Position numbers and translations under genes: made by a program
In this document: one piece after another, positions 24,205 through 33,932 of the stretch
How positions within the stretch are numbered: the stretch's first letter is position 1
Layout of the letters: every line of letters begins with the position of its first letter
Assembly (NCBI GenBank): GCA_028287185.1
Contig: JAQBQD010000020.1
Coordinates: 1 to 55,440, forward strand
DNA length: 55,440 bases
Direction of reading: 5' to 3'
Source of the DNA: Gemmatimonadota bacterium
Lineage (GTDB): Bacteria > Gemmatimonadota > Gemmatimonadetes > Longimicrobiales > Longimicrobiaceae
The notes under the pieces: generated by a model
Database searches by the model: none
What the model was told of the DNA's origin: nothing
What the model saw: the letters and a program-made list of their open reading frames with translations, nothing else

Positions 24205-27200
24205 CTAGTCTCCCAGCTGCGAGAGCAGGGCGTCCAGCGCGTCCTGGTCCAGGCCCGCCATCGAGAAGTCGGACGGGGTGAAGCCGCCGGCCTGCGGGTC
24301 GCGGCAGTGGGCGATCAGGTCGCGGACGGCGGCCATGAAGCCTTCGGCCAGGCGCACCGCGGTCGACTCCTCGTACAGCTCCGTGGGATATGTCCACGTG
24401 GCGTACAGGCGGCCGCCGGACACGAGCGCATCCACCCCCAACAGGTGCGGGCGCGGGCCGAGCGGGCTGCGCGCCACCCCCGTCTCCACCTCCGCCGGCA
24501 CCAGCAGCGGCTGCGGAAGGTCCTCGGCCGCCACGGCGTGGCCGGCGTCGAGCTGGCCCAGGTAGTTGAAGCTCACCTCGGCGGCCGGCGCCGTGCGGAG
24601 CGCCTCTGCCGTGGCGGCGTCGGCGGCCAGGTAGCGCAGCATCCCGTATCCGATGCCCTTGTGGGGCACGCCGCGGAGCTGCTCCTTCACGCCCTTGAGG
24701 GAGCGGCCCAGGTCCCCGGGCTCCTCCAGCGCCAGGGTGACGGGGTAGACGGCGGTGAACCAGCCGGCGGTGCGGGACAGGTCCACCGTCTCGAACAGGT
24801 CCTCGCGGCCGTGGCCCTCCAGGTCGATGCGCAGCGACCCATCGCCCGTCCAGCGCGCGAACGCCAGCGTGAGCGCGGTGAGCAGCACGTCGTTGATCTG
24901 CGTGGTGTAGACGGGCGGCACGTCGTACAGCAGGGCGCGCGTGTCCGCCTCGTCCAGCGCGCTCACGATGCGGCCGGCGGTCGCCTCCGTGTTGCCGCCG
25001 CCGCTGCGGTCGCGGGGCAGCGCGGACACGGCGCGCGAGCCCTCCGCCGTCCAGTACGCCGCCTCGGCCGCCACGCCGCCGGTGCGGACGTGCTCGGCCA
25101 CGCGGCGCGCCCACTGCCGGAACGACGTGGTCTTGCGCGGAAGCGCGGGCTCGCCGCCGCCGGCGAGCTGCGTGTAGGCGCGCTCCAGGTCCTGCGTCAC
25201 CAGCGCCATCGACACGGCGTCGGCGACCAGGTGGTGGGCGGTCACCAGCAGCCGCCCGCGGCGCCCGGCGGGAAGGCGGAAGAGCACGAAGCGCACGGCG
25301 GGGCCCCGGGCGAGGTTCAGGGACCGGTGCGCTTCCGTGCAGCGGGCCTGGAACTCCGCCTCCAGGGTGTCCTCGGAGACGGCGGACAGGTCCACGAAGG
25401 TGAAGGGAACGTCCGCCGAGGGCGCGTCGCAGGTCTGCACCCAGGCGCCGTCGCGCTGCTCGTAGCGCATGCGCAGCGCGTCATGGTGCCGCACTACCGC
25501 GGCCGCGGCGCGCTCGAGCAGCGCGGGGTCCAGCCCGTCGCGCGTCTCGTAGGCGAAGGCGAGGCTGAAATGGCCGGGCTCGGGGAGCTGCTGCTCGAAG
25601 AACCAGTGCTGCACGGCCGTGAGGGGCACCTCGCCCTCCACCGGCTCCTGCTCGGCTTCCACCGCCGCGGCGGTGCCCACCAGGGGCGCCAGCTCGGCGA
25701 TGGTCTGGTGCATGAACATCTGCTTGGGCGTGATGCGCAGCCCCGCCTCGCCCGCGCGGGCGATGATCTGGATGCTGAGGATGGAGTCGCCGCCCAGCTC
25801 GAAGAAGTTGTCGTGCACGCCGACGTGCGGGACGCCCAGCACCTCGGCCCACAGCTCGGTGAGCCGGCGCTCCGTCTCCGTGCGCGGCTCGCCGGCGGGC
25901 CCGCCCGCGTCCACCGAGGCAGCCACCTCCGGCGCGGGCAGGGCGCGGCGGTCCACCTTGCCGTTGGGAGTGAGCGGCAGGACATCCAGGGTCACCACGA
26001 AGGCGGGCACCATGTAGTCGGGCAGGCGCTCCTTCAGGTGCGCGCGCAGCTCGGCGGCGGTGGGCGCCTCGGCCCCGGCGGGAACGACGTACGCGACCAG
26101 GCGCTTCTCGCCCGGCCCGTCCGCGCGCGCGGCCACCGTGGACTGCTTGACGCCCGGGTGCGCGTCCAGCGCCGCCTCGATCTCGCCCAGCTCGATGCGG
26201 AACCCCCGCACCTTCACCTGGTCGTCGAAGCGGCCCAGGAACTCCAGCGCGCCCTCGGCCAGCCAGCGCACGCGGTCGCCCGTGCGGTACATGCGCGCGT
26301 CGGGCTCGGCGGCGAAGGGATCGGGAAGGAAGCGCTGCGAGGTGAGCTCGGGCTGGCCCAGGTAGCCCAGCGCCACGCCGTCGCCGCCCAGGTACAGCTC
26401 GCCGGGGATGCCGACGCCCACGGGCTGCCCGCGCCCGTCCAGCACGTACGCGCGGGTGCTGCCGATGGCCCGGCCGATGGGCACGGTGGACGCATCCCCG
26501 GGCACGTGCTCCACGCGGTAGGCGGTGGCGAAGACGGTGCTTTCCGTAGGCCCGTACAGGTTCAGCAGGGCGCCGGGCGCCCCCTCCGCCAGCACGCGCC
26601 GCACGGCCACGGCGTCGGCCGCCTCGCCGCCGAACATGGCGTAGCGCAGGCCGGAGAAGGCATGCGGCACCTCGCGGGCCAGGGCGTTGAAGAGCTGCGT
26701 GGTGAGGAAGGCGTGGGTGATGCCCAGCGCCTTCACCTCGCGCGCGAAGTCCTGCGGCGACAGCGCCAGCTCGCGCGGCACGCCCACGCATGCGGCGCCG
26801 TTCAGCAGCGCGCCCCACACCTCGAAGATCGCCGCGTCGAAGGCCGTGTTGGCCATCTGCGACAGCCGGTCGCCGGGGCGCACGTCCACGTACCCGGGCG
26901 CGTACGCGGTGCGGACGACCGCGCGGTGGTGCAGCTGCACGCCCTTGGGCGTGCCGGTGGAGCCGGAGGTGAAGATGACGTACGCCGCGTCCAGCGGCCC
27001 CGCCGCGTCCGGCAGGTCGTCCGCGGGCGCCTGCTCCACCTTCGCCCAGTCGGCGTCCAGCAGCACGACGGGCGCGTCCGTGGGAGGAAGCCCGGCCCGG
27101 AGCGCCTGCTCGGTGACGACGGCGGACAGGGCGGTGTCGCGCATCATGTAGGCGAGGCGCTCGGCCGGGTACTCGGGGTCCAGCGGCACGACCGCCGCAC

Positions 27201-28971
27201 CGGCCTTGAGGATGGCGGCGAGCGCGACGACCATCTGGGTGGAGTGGCCGGCGCAGAGGCCCACGCGCGAGCCGGGCGCCACGCCCAGGCCGCGCAGGTG
27301 GTTCGCCAGGCGGTTGGCGCGGGCGTTCAGCTCGGCGTAGCTCAGCGTGACGCCGCCGAAGACGGCGGCGGGGGCGTCCGGCGTGCGGCGGGCCTGGTCC
27401 TCGAAGAGGCGGGTGACGGAGGCCTCGCGGGGGTAGTCGCGGGCCGTGTCGTTCCATCCCGCGATCTGGACGGCCTCGTCGTCGGCGATGGAGAGCAGCT
27501 CGTCCACCGGCGCGTCGGGGTTGGCCAGGCCGCGCTCCAGCAGCACGCGCAGGTGGCGGATCATGCGGGCCACCGTGTCGCGGTCCCACAGGTCGCTGTT
27601 GTACTCCACCATCCCCGGCATCCCGCCCTCCATCTCCACCGTCGCCAGCGTCTGGTCGAACTTGGACTTCGTGGTATCGACCAGCGCGACGGTGTTCTCG
27701 GCGAACAGGGAGCGCACGTTCAGCCGGCTTCCCATGGCCGAGTGCTCCAGGTGGTGGTGCGACTTCACGAAGGTGTGGTGGAAGTACATCACCTGGAACA
27801 CGGGGTTGCGGCTCAGGTCGCGCTCCACCTTCAGCGCGTCCACCACGAAGTCGAAGGGCAGGTCCTGGTTGGCGTCGGCGTCCAGCACGGCGGCGCGGGC
27901 CTGCAGCACCAGCTCGCGGAAGGTGACGCCGTGGGGGAACACGGTGCGGATGGCGGCGGTGTTCACCAGGAACCCCACCATCGACTCCACCTCGGCGTGG
28001 TTGCGGTTGCCCACCAGGGTGCCCACCACGATGTCGTCCTGCCCGCTGTACTTGTGCAGCATCAGGTTGTAGCCGGCCATCACCACCATGTTCACCGACG
28101 CGCCCAGCTGCCGCCCCAGCCCGCGGATTCCGTCCACCAGCGCGCCGGGATACACGAACCGGTAGATGCCGCCGTTGTAGCGCTGCACGCCGGGGCGGGG
28201 ACGGTCGGTGGGCATCTCCAGCACGGGGGCGCCGGACAGATGCTGCTTCCAGTGGTCCACCTGCTTGCGCAGGGTGGCCCCCGTCAGGAACTCGCGCTGC
28301 CACGCCGAATAGTCGGGGTACTGGATCTCCAGGTCGCCCAGCGGCGAGGGCTGCCCTTCCACGAACGCCTCGTAGAGCTGCTCCATCTCGCGCGTGACGA
28401 TGGGCATGGACCAGCCGTCGGTGACGATGTGGTGCATGCACAGCACCTGCGCGTAGTCGGCCTCGCTCACGCGCAGCAGGGTGGCGCGGAAGAGGGGGCC
28501 GTGGTACAGGTCGAAGGGGATGGCCCCCTCCTCGCTGGTGCGGCGGCGGATCTCGTCCTCGCCGGCGTCCTCGCCGTTGGGGCCGCGGATGTCCACCACC
28601 TTGATGGGCATGGGGTGCGGCGGCAGGACCACCTGCTTGGGCTGGCCGTCGATCAGCCGGAACACCGTGCGCACCGACTCGTGGCGGCGCACGATCTCCT
28701 CCAGCGCACGCTGCAGGGTGGGGATGTCCACCTTCGCCGAGACGAGCGAGGCCACGGGGATGTTGTAGAAAGGGCTTCCCGGCTCCATCTGGTCCAGGAA
28801 CCAGAGCCGCTCCTGCGCATACGACATGGGGTGTACCGAGCCGCTGGTGACCCGCTTGATGGCGATGCGCGGCGCCAGCGGCTTGCCCTCGCCCCGCAGC
28901 CGCTTCTCGAGCAGCGCCCGCTTGGCGTCCGACAGCCCCTCGCGCGGCAGCGTTCCGTTCTGCGTATCCAT
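24205..28971 (-). CDS. NRPS module C-A-T-E (D-residue incorporation)
   Basis: 1588 residues from the ATG at 28971 (an in-frame GTG at 29034 adds 21 residues of repetitive sequence). Condensation domain: MHHIVTDGWS, His180/181, LCL-like start YAQERLWFLDQ. Adenylation domain: TSGSTGTPKG near 668, FDAAIFE near 711, NLYGPTEST, and NGKVDRR near 1004. Thiolation domain: LGGDSI with Ser1063, the D-S form typical before epimerases. Epimerization domain: AHHLVADAVSM (His1246), EGHGRE, GWFTAVYP, IGYGMLRYL, FNYLGQ. A COM-like tail follows (FTPSDFSMAGLDQDALDALL). The pocket code reads approximately DAFFMGLVFK, closest to Ile-type codes I know, so an aliphatic residue is likely and would be delivered in D form. 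No TE domain. Confidence 0.9.
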   Translation of the reverse strand: MDTQNGTLPREGLSDAKRALLEKRLRGEGKPLAPRIAIKRVTSGSVHPMSYAQERLWFLDQMEPGSPFYNIPVASLVSAKVDIPTLQRALEEIVRRHESVRTVFRLIDGQPKQVVLPPHPMPIKVVDIRGPNGEDAGEDEIRRRTSEEGAIPFDLYHGPLFRATLLRVSEADYAQVLCMHHIVTDGWSMPIVTREMEQLYEAFVEGQPSPLGDLEIQYPDYSAWQREFLTGATLRKQVDHWKQHLSGAPVLEMPTDRPRPGVQRYNGGIYRFVYPGALVDGIRGLGRQLGASVNMVVMAGYNLMLHKYSGQDDIVVGTLVGNRNHAEVESMVGFLVNTAAIRTVFPHGVTFRELVLQARAAVLDADANQDLPFDFVVDALKVERDLSRNPVFQVMYFHHTFVKSHHHLEHSAMGSRLNVRSLFAENTVALVDTTKSKFDQTLATVEMEGGMPGMVEYNSDLWDRDTVARMIRHLRVLLERGLANPDAPVDELLSIADDEAVQIAGWNDTARDYPREASVTRLFEDQARRTPDAPAAVFGGVTLSYAELNARANRLANHLRGLGVAPGSRVGLCAGHSTQMVVALAAILKAGAAVVPLDPEYPAERLAYMMRDTALSAVVTEQALRAGLPPTDAPVVLLDADWAKVEQAPADDLPDAAGPLDAAYVIFTSGSTGTPKGVQLHHRAVVRTAYAPGYVDVRPGDRLSQMANTAFDAAIFEVWGALLNGAACVGVPRELALSPQDFAREVKALGITHAFLTTQLFNALAREVPHAFSGLRYAMFGGEAADAVAVRRVLAEGAPGALLNLYGPTESTVFATAYRVEHVPGDASTVPIGRAIGSTRAYVLDGRGQPVGVGIPGELYLGGDGVALGYLGQPELTSQRFLPDPFAAEPDARMYRTGDRVRWLAEGALEFLGRFDDQVKVRGFRIELGEIEAALDAHPGVKQSTVAARADGPGEKRLVAYVVPAGAEAPTAAELRAHLKERLPDYMVPAFVVTLDVLPLTPNGKVDRRALPAPEVAASVDAGGPAGEPRTETERRLTELWAEVLGVPHVGVHDNFFELGGDSILSIQIIARAGEAGLRITPKQMFMHQTIAELAPLVGTAAAVEAEQEPVEGEVPLTAVQHWFFEQQLPEPGHFSLAFAYETRDGLDPALLERAAAAVVRHHDALRMRYEQRDGAWVQTCDAPSADVPFTFVDLSAVSEDTLEAEFQARCTEAHRSLNLARGPAVRFVLFRLPAGRRGRLLVTAHHLVADAVSMALVTQDLERAYTQLAGGGEPALPRKTTSFRQWARRVAEHVRTGGVAAEAAYWTAEGSRAVSALPRDRSGGGNTEATAGRIVSALDEADTRALLYDVPPVYTTQINDVLLTALTLAFARWTGDGSLRIDLEGHGREDLFETVDLSRTAGWFTAVYPVTLALEEPGDLGRSLKGVKEQLRGVPHKGIGYGMLRYLAADAATAEALRTAPAAEVSFNYLGQLDAGHAVAAEDLPQPLLVPAEVETGVARSPLGPRPHLLGVDALVSGGRLYATWTYPTELYEESTAVRLAEGFMAAVRDLIAHCRDPQAGGFTPSDFSMAGLDQDALDALLSQLGD

Positions 28972-29151
28972 TCGATCCCCGTTGGACGTGGTGGTTCGGT
29001 TTCGGTTTGCGTCGGTCTGGCTTCGGTCGGTCACGGCAGCGCCGGCGGATGCCCGCCCGGCGCCGCAATCCGCTCCTTCGGTCGATCCTTCCTCGCTGGG
29101 CGTCGATCCGCGGCGGCGATCATCGGCCGGCGCCGCTGGCCCGGCGCGGGG

Positions 29152-32100
29152 TCAGCCCGCGGTGTCGTCCGCCGCGCCCTCGGCGGCGGCGAGCTGGGCG
29201 CGGACCTCTTCGTCGCTCAGGTCGTCCAGGCCCTCCAGCAGCAGCGCCATCATCTCCTCCTCCGCCGCGCGCAGGCGGGCGGCGAGGGCGGAGGCGGTGG
29301 GCGCCGCGAACAGGTCGGGGAGCGAGACGTCGAGGCCCAGCGCGTCGCGCACGCGGGAGACGACCTGCGTGGCGCGCAGCGAGTGCCCGCCCAGGGCGAA
29401 GAAGTCGTCGTGCACGCCGATCTTCTCCACGCCCAGCACGGCGCGGAACGCCTCGACGATGGCGGCCTCGCGATCGTCGCGCGGCGCCACGTACGGCGTG
29501 CCCAGGCCGGCGTCGTCCACGGCGGGCAGCGCGGCGCGGTCCACCTTGCCGTTGGGGGTGAGCGGCACGGCGGGAATGGGCACGTACGCCGTGGGCAGCA
29601 TCCAGTCCGGCAGCGTGCGCCGCAGCCCCTCGCGCAGCGCCATCCCGTCGATCACGCCCACATCCGCCGCAACGCCGTCCGGCGACCCTGCGTCCGCCGC
29701 GGCTCCGTCCGCCGGCGACCCGCCGGCGCGTCCATCGACCGGCCCACTGACCGACGTCGGACCGGCCGTCGATCCTCCGGCCTCCACCACACCCGATTTC
29801 GCGGACTCGCCGCCGGACGCGTCCGCCGCCGGGGCGCCGTTCGCGGAGGCGGGGACGATCCAGGCGACGAGGCGGCGCTCGCCCGTGGCGTCGGGCTTCA
29901 CGGCGACGACGGCGTCGCGCACCTGGGGCAGCGCGCGCAGGGCGGCCTCCACCTCGCCCGTCTCCACGCGGAAGCCGCGCAGCTTCACCTGGCCGTCCAT
30001 GCGGCCGATGAAGTCCAGCGTTCCGTCCGCCAGCCAGCGCACCAGGTCGCCCGTGCGGTACAGGCGCTCGCCGCTTGCGAACGGGTGCGGCACGAAGCGC
30101 TCGGCGGTGAAGCCCGGCCGGCCCAGGTAGCCGCGCGCCAGGCCGTCGCTGCCCAGGTACAGCTCGCCGGGAACGCCGGGCGCGGAGGGCCGCAGCGCGT
30201 CGTCCAGCACGTACGCCGTGGTGTTCGCGATCGTGCGGCCGATGGGGATGCTGGGCGCGCGCGGGGCCAGGTGGTCCACCCGGTGCCAGGTGGAGTATCC
30301 GCAGCTTTCCGTGGGCCCGTAGCCGTTCACCAGGCGATTCGGCCCGCCCGCGGCCAGCACGCGCCGGGTGGTGTCGGGGTCCATCGCCTCGCCGCCCACC
30401 ACCACGCTCTCCAGCCCCGCGAAGGCGCCGGGCTGCACGCGCGCGAGCTGGTTGAAGAGCGCGGTGGGCGCGAGCAGCACGCTGATCCGCCCGTCGCGCA
30501 GCCCCGCCGCGAACGTGGCCGGCGCCAGCGTCACGTGGCGCGGAAAGACGACCAGCGCGGCCCCGTTCAGCAGCGCCCCCCACGTCTCCGCGATCGCCAC
30601 GTCGAACGAGGGGCTGCACACGTGCGCCACCCGGTCCGCCGGCCCCACCTGCACGTGCGCCGTCTCCCGCACCAGCCGCACGACGGCGCGGTGGGGGATC
30701 GCGATGCCCTTCGGGCGCCCGGTGGAACCCGACGTGTAGACCACGCACGCCACCGTCTCCGGCGCAGCGAACCCATCCTCGAACGCGCCGGCCGAATCCG
30801 CCGAAGCGACTGAGTCGACCGAATCGACCGAATCCGCCGGAGTGTCCGATTCGCCGTCCGCCCGATCCACCGACACGACCGTCGCGCCGGCGCCGTCCAC
30901 CAGCGCGCGTAGCGCGTCGCTGCTCACGACCACCCGCGCGCCCGCGTCGGCGAGCATGAAGGCGATGCGCTCCGGCGGGTACGCGGGGTCCAGGGGCACG
31001 TACGCGGCGCCCGTCTTCACCGCGGCGAGAACGGCGACCACCAGCGCGGCGGAGCGCTCCAGGGCGATGCCCACGCGGCCCTCGGGCCCCACGCCCAGCG
31101 CCCGCAGCCGGGCCGCGAGCGCGTCCGACCGCGCGTCCAGGTCGGCGTAGGTCAGCGTGGCGTCCTCCGCCTCCACCGCCGTCGCGCCGGGGCGCGCGGC
31201 CACCTGCGCGGCGAACAGCTCCGCCAGGGTGCGGTCGCGGGGATACGGCGTCGGCGCCCCGTTCCAGCGCCCCAGGACGTCCGCGCGCTCCTCGTCCGCC
31301 AGCAGCGAAAGCTCGCCGATGGGCCTCTCCAGCCCGTCGCGCATGGAGGCCAGCAGCTCGCGCCAGTGGCCCAGCACGCGGCGCACGTCGGCGGGGTCCA
31401 GCAGCCGCCGGTCGAAGGTGGCGCGCAGCTCGATGCCCTCGGGGCCGGGCGAGACGACCAGGGAGAGGGGGTAGCTGGTGCGCTCGGGCGAGGCGCCGTC
31501 CACGTACTCCAGCGTGCGCGCGCTGCCGCCTTCGCCGGGATAGTTCTCGTAGACCAGCAGCGACTCGAAGAGGGGCCGGTGGCGCGGAACGCCGCTCCAG
31601 CCGTGCACCTCCACCAGCGGCGCGTGCCCGTGCAGCCGCGACTCGGCCATCGCGTCCTGCATGGCGTGCAGCCACTCGGCGGTGTCGGCCGCCGGGTCGA
31701 CGGCGGCGCGCACGGCGACGGTGTTGATGAACAGCCCCACCATCCCCTCCACGCCCGGCAGGTCCGCCGGCCGCCCCGAGACAGTGGTGCCGAACACCAC
31801 GTCGTCGGTGGCGGCGTAGCGCGACAGCAGCACGGCCCAGGCGCCCTGCACCACGGTGCTCAGCGTCAGCTTGTGCCGGCGCGCCTCCTCGCGCAGCGCC
31901 AGGCCCACCTCGGCCGGCACCCGGGCCACCTCGCGCGCGTAGTCCTCGGGGCCGGCGGGCGTGGCGGGGGTGGGGCGCTCCAATCCCAGCATCGTGGGGC
32001 CCTGCAGCCCCTTCAGCGCGCCGCGCCAGTACGCCTCCGCGGCGGGCAAGTCCTGCCGGGCCAGCCATCCCACGTACTCGCGGTACGAGCGCCGGGCGGG

Positions 32101-32622
32101 CAGGTCCGGCGTGCGGCCGGCGCAGATGGCGTCGTGCATCTCCACCACCTCGTCCAGCACCAGCGCCAGCGACCACCCGTCCAGCAGCAGGTGGTGGAAC
32201 GACAGCACCACCGTGGCCTCGTCGTCCGCCGTGCGCGCGACGGCCAGGCGCAGCAGGGGCGGCCGGGTGAGGTCGAAGACGACGGCGCGCTCGGCGGCGC
32301 ACAGCTGCTCCACCCGGCGGGCGCGCTCCGCCTCCGCCAGGTGCCGCCAGTCGTGCTGCTGCACGGGAAGGACGACCCCGCGCTGCACCACCTGGAGGGG
32401 CCGGGCCACCTTCTCCCACACGAACGCCGTCCGCAGCGCGGGGTGGCGGTCCACGGCGCGCTGCCACGCCTGGGCGTACGCCTCCGGGCGCAGGGGCCCG
32501 CGCACGCGCAGCGCGGCCTGCTCGCGGTGCGCGCCCGACTGCGGGGCGAAGCGGGCATGGAACAGCATCCCCTCCTGCAGCGGGGTCAGGGGATACAGGT
32601 CTTCGACGTTGGGCTTGGACAT
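29152..32622 (-). CDS. NRPS module C(DCL)-A-T
   Basis: 1156 residues. The N-terminus KPNVEDLYPLTPLQEGMLFH is the COM-acceptor plus DCL condensation signature, which takes a D-configured donor. The catalytic motif is SFHHLLLDGWS (His143/144). Adenylation domain: TSGSTGRPKG near 629, FDVAIAE near 673, NGYGPTESCGY, NGKVDR near 1025. Carrier: ALGGHSLRATQ with Ser1081. The tail ends with LLEGLDDLSDEEVRAQL, a possible short docking motif. The pocket code reads about DVALVGGGYK, which I cannot assign. The A domain carries an Asp/Ser/Val-rich loop before the P-loop and a ~58-residue Ala/Gly/Ser-rich insertion before A9-A10. By domain logic it acts after the C-A-T-E protein although its gene comes first. 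Confidence 0.88.
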   Translation of the reverse strand: MSKPNVEDLYPLTPLQEGMLFHARFAPQSGAHREQAALRVRGPLRPEAYAQAWQRAVDRHPALRTAFVWEKVARPLQVVQRGVVLPVQQHDWRHLAEAERARRVEQLCAAERAVVFDLTRPPLLRLAVARTADDEATVVLSFHHLLLDGWSLALVLDEVVEMHDAICAGRTPDLPARRSYREYVGWLARQDLPAAEAYWRGALKGLQGPTMLGLERPTPATPAGPEDYAREVARVPAEVGLALREEARRHKLTLSTVVQGAWAVLLSRYAATDDVVFGTTVSGRPADLPGVEGMVGLFINTVAVRAAVDPAADTAEWLHAMQDAMAESRLHGHAPLVEVHGWSGVPRHRPLFESLLVYENYPGEGGSARTLEYVDGASPERTSYPLSLVVSPGPEGIELRATFDRRLLDPADVRRVLGHWRELLASMRDGLERPIGELSLLADEERADVLGRWNGAPTPYPRDRTLAELFAAQVAARPGATAVEAEDATLTYADLDARSDALAARLRALGVGPEGRVGIALERSAALVVAVLAAVKTGAAYVPLDPAYPPERIAFMLADAGARVVVSSDALRALVDGAGATVVSVDRADGESDTPADSVDSVDSVASADSAGAFEDGFAAPETVACVVYTSGSTGRPKGIAIPHRAVVRLVRETAHVQVGPADRVAHVCSPSFDVAIAETWGALLNGAALVVFPRHVTLAPATFAAGLRDGRISVLLAPTALFNQLARVQPGAFAGLESVVVGGEAMDPDTTRRVLAAGGPNRLVNGYGPTESCGYSTWHRVDHLAPRAPSIPIGRTIANTTAYVLDDALRPSAPGVPGELYLGSDGLARGYLGRPGFTAERFVPHPFASGERLYRTGDLVRWLADGTLDFIGRMDGQVKLRGFRVETGEVEAALRALPQVRDAVVAVKPDATGERRLVAWIVPASANGAPAADASGGESAKSGVVEAGGSTAGPTSVSGPVDGRAGGSPADGAAADAGSPDGVAADVGVIDGMALREGLRRTLPDWMLPTAYVPIPAVPLTPNGKVDRAALPAVDDAGLGTPYVAPRDDREAAIVEAFRAVLGVEKIGVHDDFFALGGHSLRATQVVSRVRDALGLDVSLPDLFAAPTASALAARLRAAEEEMMALLLEGLDDLSDEEVRAQLAAAEGAADDTAG

Positions 32623-32688
32623 CTGCTTGGGCCGGGCTTGGACGGAGGCCGCCGAGAAAGGGCGCGGGACGGGGCGTGCGGCCGGCGT

Positions 32689-33849
32689 CTAGCCCAGCCG
32701 CACCTGCACGTACGGCGGAAAGGGCTGCACCGTCTCCAGGTCGTGCTCGAACAGCACCAGGTCGCCGTCGTGCCCCACCTCGCGGAAGCCCCCGAACTTG
32801 TACGTCACGAACATCATCCGGTTGCGCCCGTTGGGCTTGAACTCGGCGCGCAGCTTCGCGCCGGCCGCCTTGGCCTGGGCCATCACGTGGCTCATCATGA
32901 TGGTGCCCACGCCGCGCGACATCACCCGGCACGACATCAGGAGCAGCTTGATGGTCCAGAAGTCGGGCGCCTTCTCCACCAGCGCCAGCCCGATCTTGCC
33001 GTAGCTGCCGTAGCGGTCGTCCAGCCCGGCCACCAGCAGCAGGTGGCCGGGCGAGGTGCGGAAGGCGTTCAGCTCGGCGTAGTCGTAGGTGTAGCCCGTG
33101 GTGTTGAGCTGGTTGGTGCGCACCGTCAGCTCCTCGGCCCGCTGCAGGTCGGCCTCGGTGCAGGGCGCCAGGGCGAAGCGCATGTCCAGCGTGGCCAGGA
33201 ACTCCTCCGTGGGCCCCACGAACTCGTCCTCGGCCTGGGCCCGGGCGATGTCGGCCATGTACATCCGCCGGCGGTTGCGGGCGTCGTCCGTCAGGAACTC
33301 GGGGTTCAGCTCGGGCGAGTCCAGCAGGCCGGACAGGTCGGCCGCGTCCCACACGCGCACCTCGGGCGCCATGAAGCGCACCTCCTCGCGCTCGAAGGGC
33401 TGGTCGTCCACGAACAGGAAGGTGTCGATGCCCACGTTCAGCGCCTTCTGGATCGCCAGCACGTTCTGCCCCTTGGCGTTCCAGTCGATGCGCGGGTGCA
33501 GGAAGTAGTCGGCCAGCCCCAGCGCGCGCAGCCGGTCCATCGCCCGCCCGTGCTCGTTCTTGCTGGCCACGGACTGCAGGATGCCGCGCTCGTCCAGCGC
33601 GCGGACGATCTCCGCCACGCCCGGACGCAGCTCCACCGTCTCATCCTCCAGCAGCGTCCCGTCCCAGAGGGTGTGGTCCAGGTCCCACACCACCACCTTC
33701 ACCGCCTTCGCCTTCTTCGCGGAGGAGCCGGCCGGCTCGGTGGATTCCGTCGATTCGGCCGAATCCGCGGGTCCCGTCGATCCGACGAGGTCCTCGACCC
33801 CGGCCGATCCGGTCGCTTCCACGGCGCTCACCTCGGTCGTGCGATCCAT
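32689..33849 (-). CDS. FkbH-like HAD-superfamily protein
   Basis: 386 residues from the ATG at 33849. An acidic Ser/Thr/Glu-rich N-terminal tail (~residues 1-45) precedes VVVWDLDHTLWDGTLLED, the DxDxT motif of HAD subfamily IIIC/FkbH. VDDQPFEREEV follows, then a GNAT-like C-terminal half (RTNQLNTTGYTYDYAELNAF, LLLVAGLDDRYGSYGKIGLA, SRGVGTIMMSHVMAQAK). FkbH proteins take 1,3-bisphosphoglycerate and load a glyceryl group onto a carrier protein, normally for methoxymalonyl or hydroxymalonyl units or lactyl-type starters. None of the usual partner genes (ACP, dehydrogenases, methyltransferase) is present. The target could therefore be a carrier of the assembly line itself. Confidence 0.85.
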   Translation of the reverse strand: MDRTTEVSAVEATGSAGVEDLVGSTGPADSAESTESTEPAGSSAKKAKAVKVVVWDLDHTLWDGTLLEDETVELRPGVAEIVRALDERGILQSVASKNEHGRAMDRLRALGLADYFLHPRIDWNAKGQNVLAIQKALNVGIDTFLFVDDQPFEREEVRFMAPEVRVWDAADLSGLLDSPELNPEFLTDDARNRRRMYMADIARAQAEDEFVGPTEEFLATLDMRFALAPCTEADLQRAEELTVRTNQLNTTGYTYDYAELNAFRTSPGHLLLVAGLDDRYGSYGKIGLALVEKAPDFWTIKLLLMSCRVMSRGVGTIMMSHVMAQAKAAGAKLRAEFKPNGRNRMMFVTYKFGGFREVGHDGDLVLFEHDLETVQPFPPYVQVRLG

Positions 33850-33932
33850 GCGTGTCACCTGCGGGTCCGATGTTCGATAGCGGCAGCCCGCGGCCTTCGG
33901 GGGCCGCGGACGGATCTCCGGTGGACTGCGGG

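Noticed and set aside
29034..29034. GTG start that would lengthen the C-A-T-E NRPS by 21 residues
   Set aside because: The extra residues come from a repetitive Asn/Arg/Thr tract, and the ATG at 28971 has a GGGGATCG-type purine run before it. It remains possible.
24160..30813. A plus-strand open frame of about 2200 codons opposite two NRPS genes
   Set aside because: Same reason: compositional shadow with no recognisable motif and no ribosome site.
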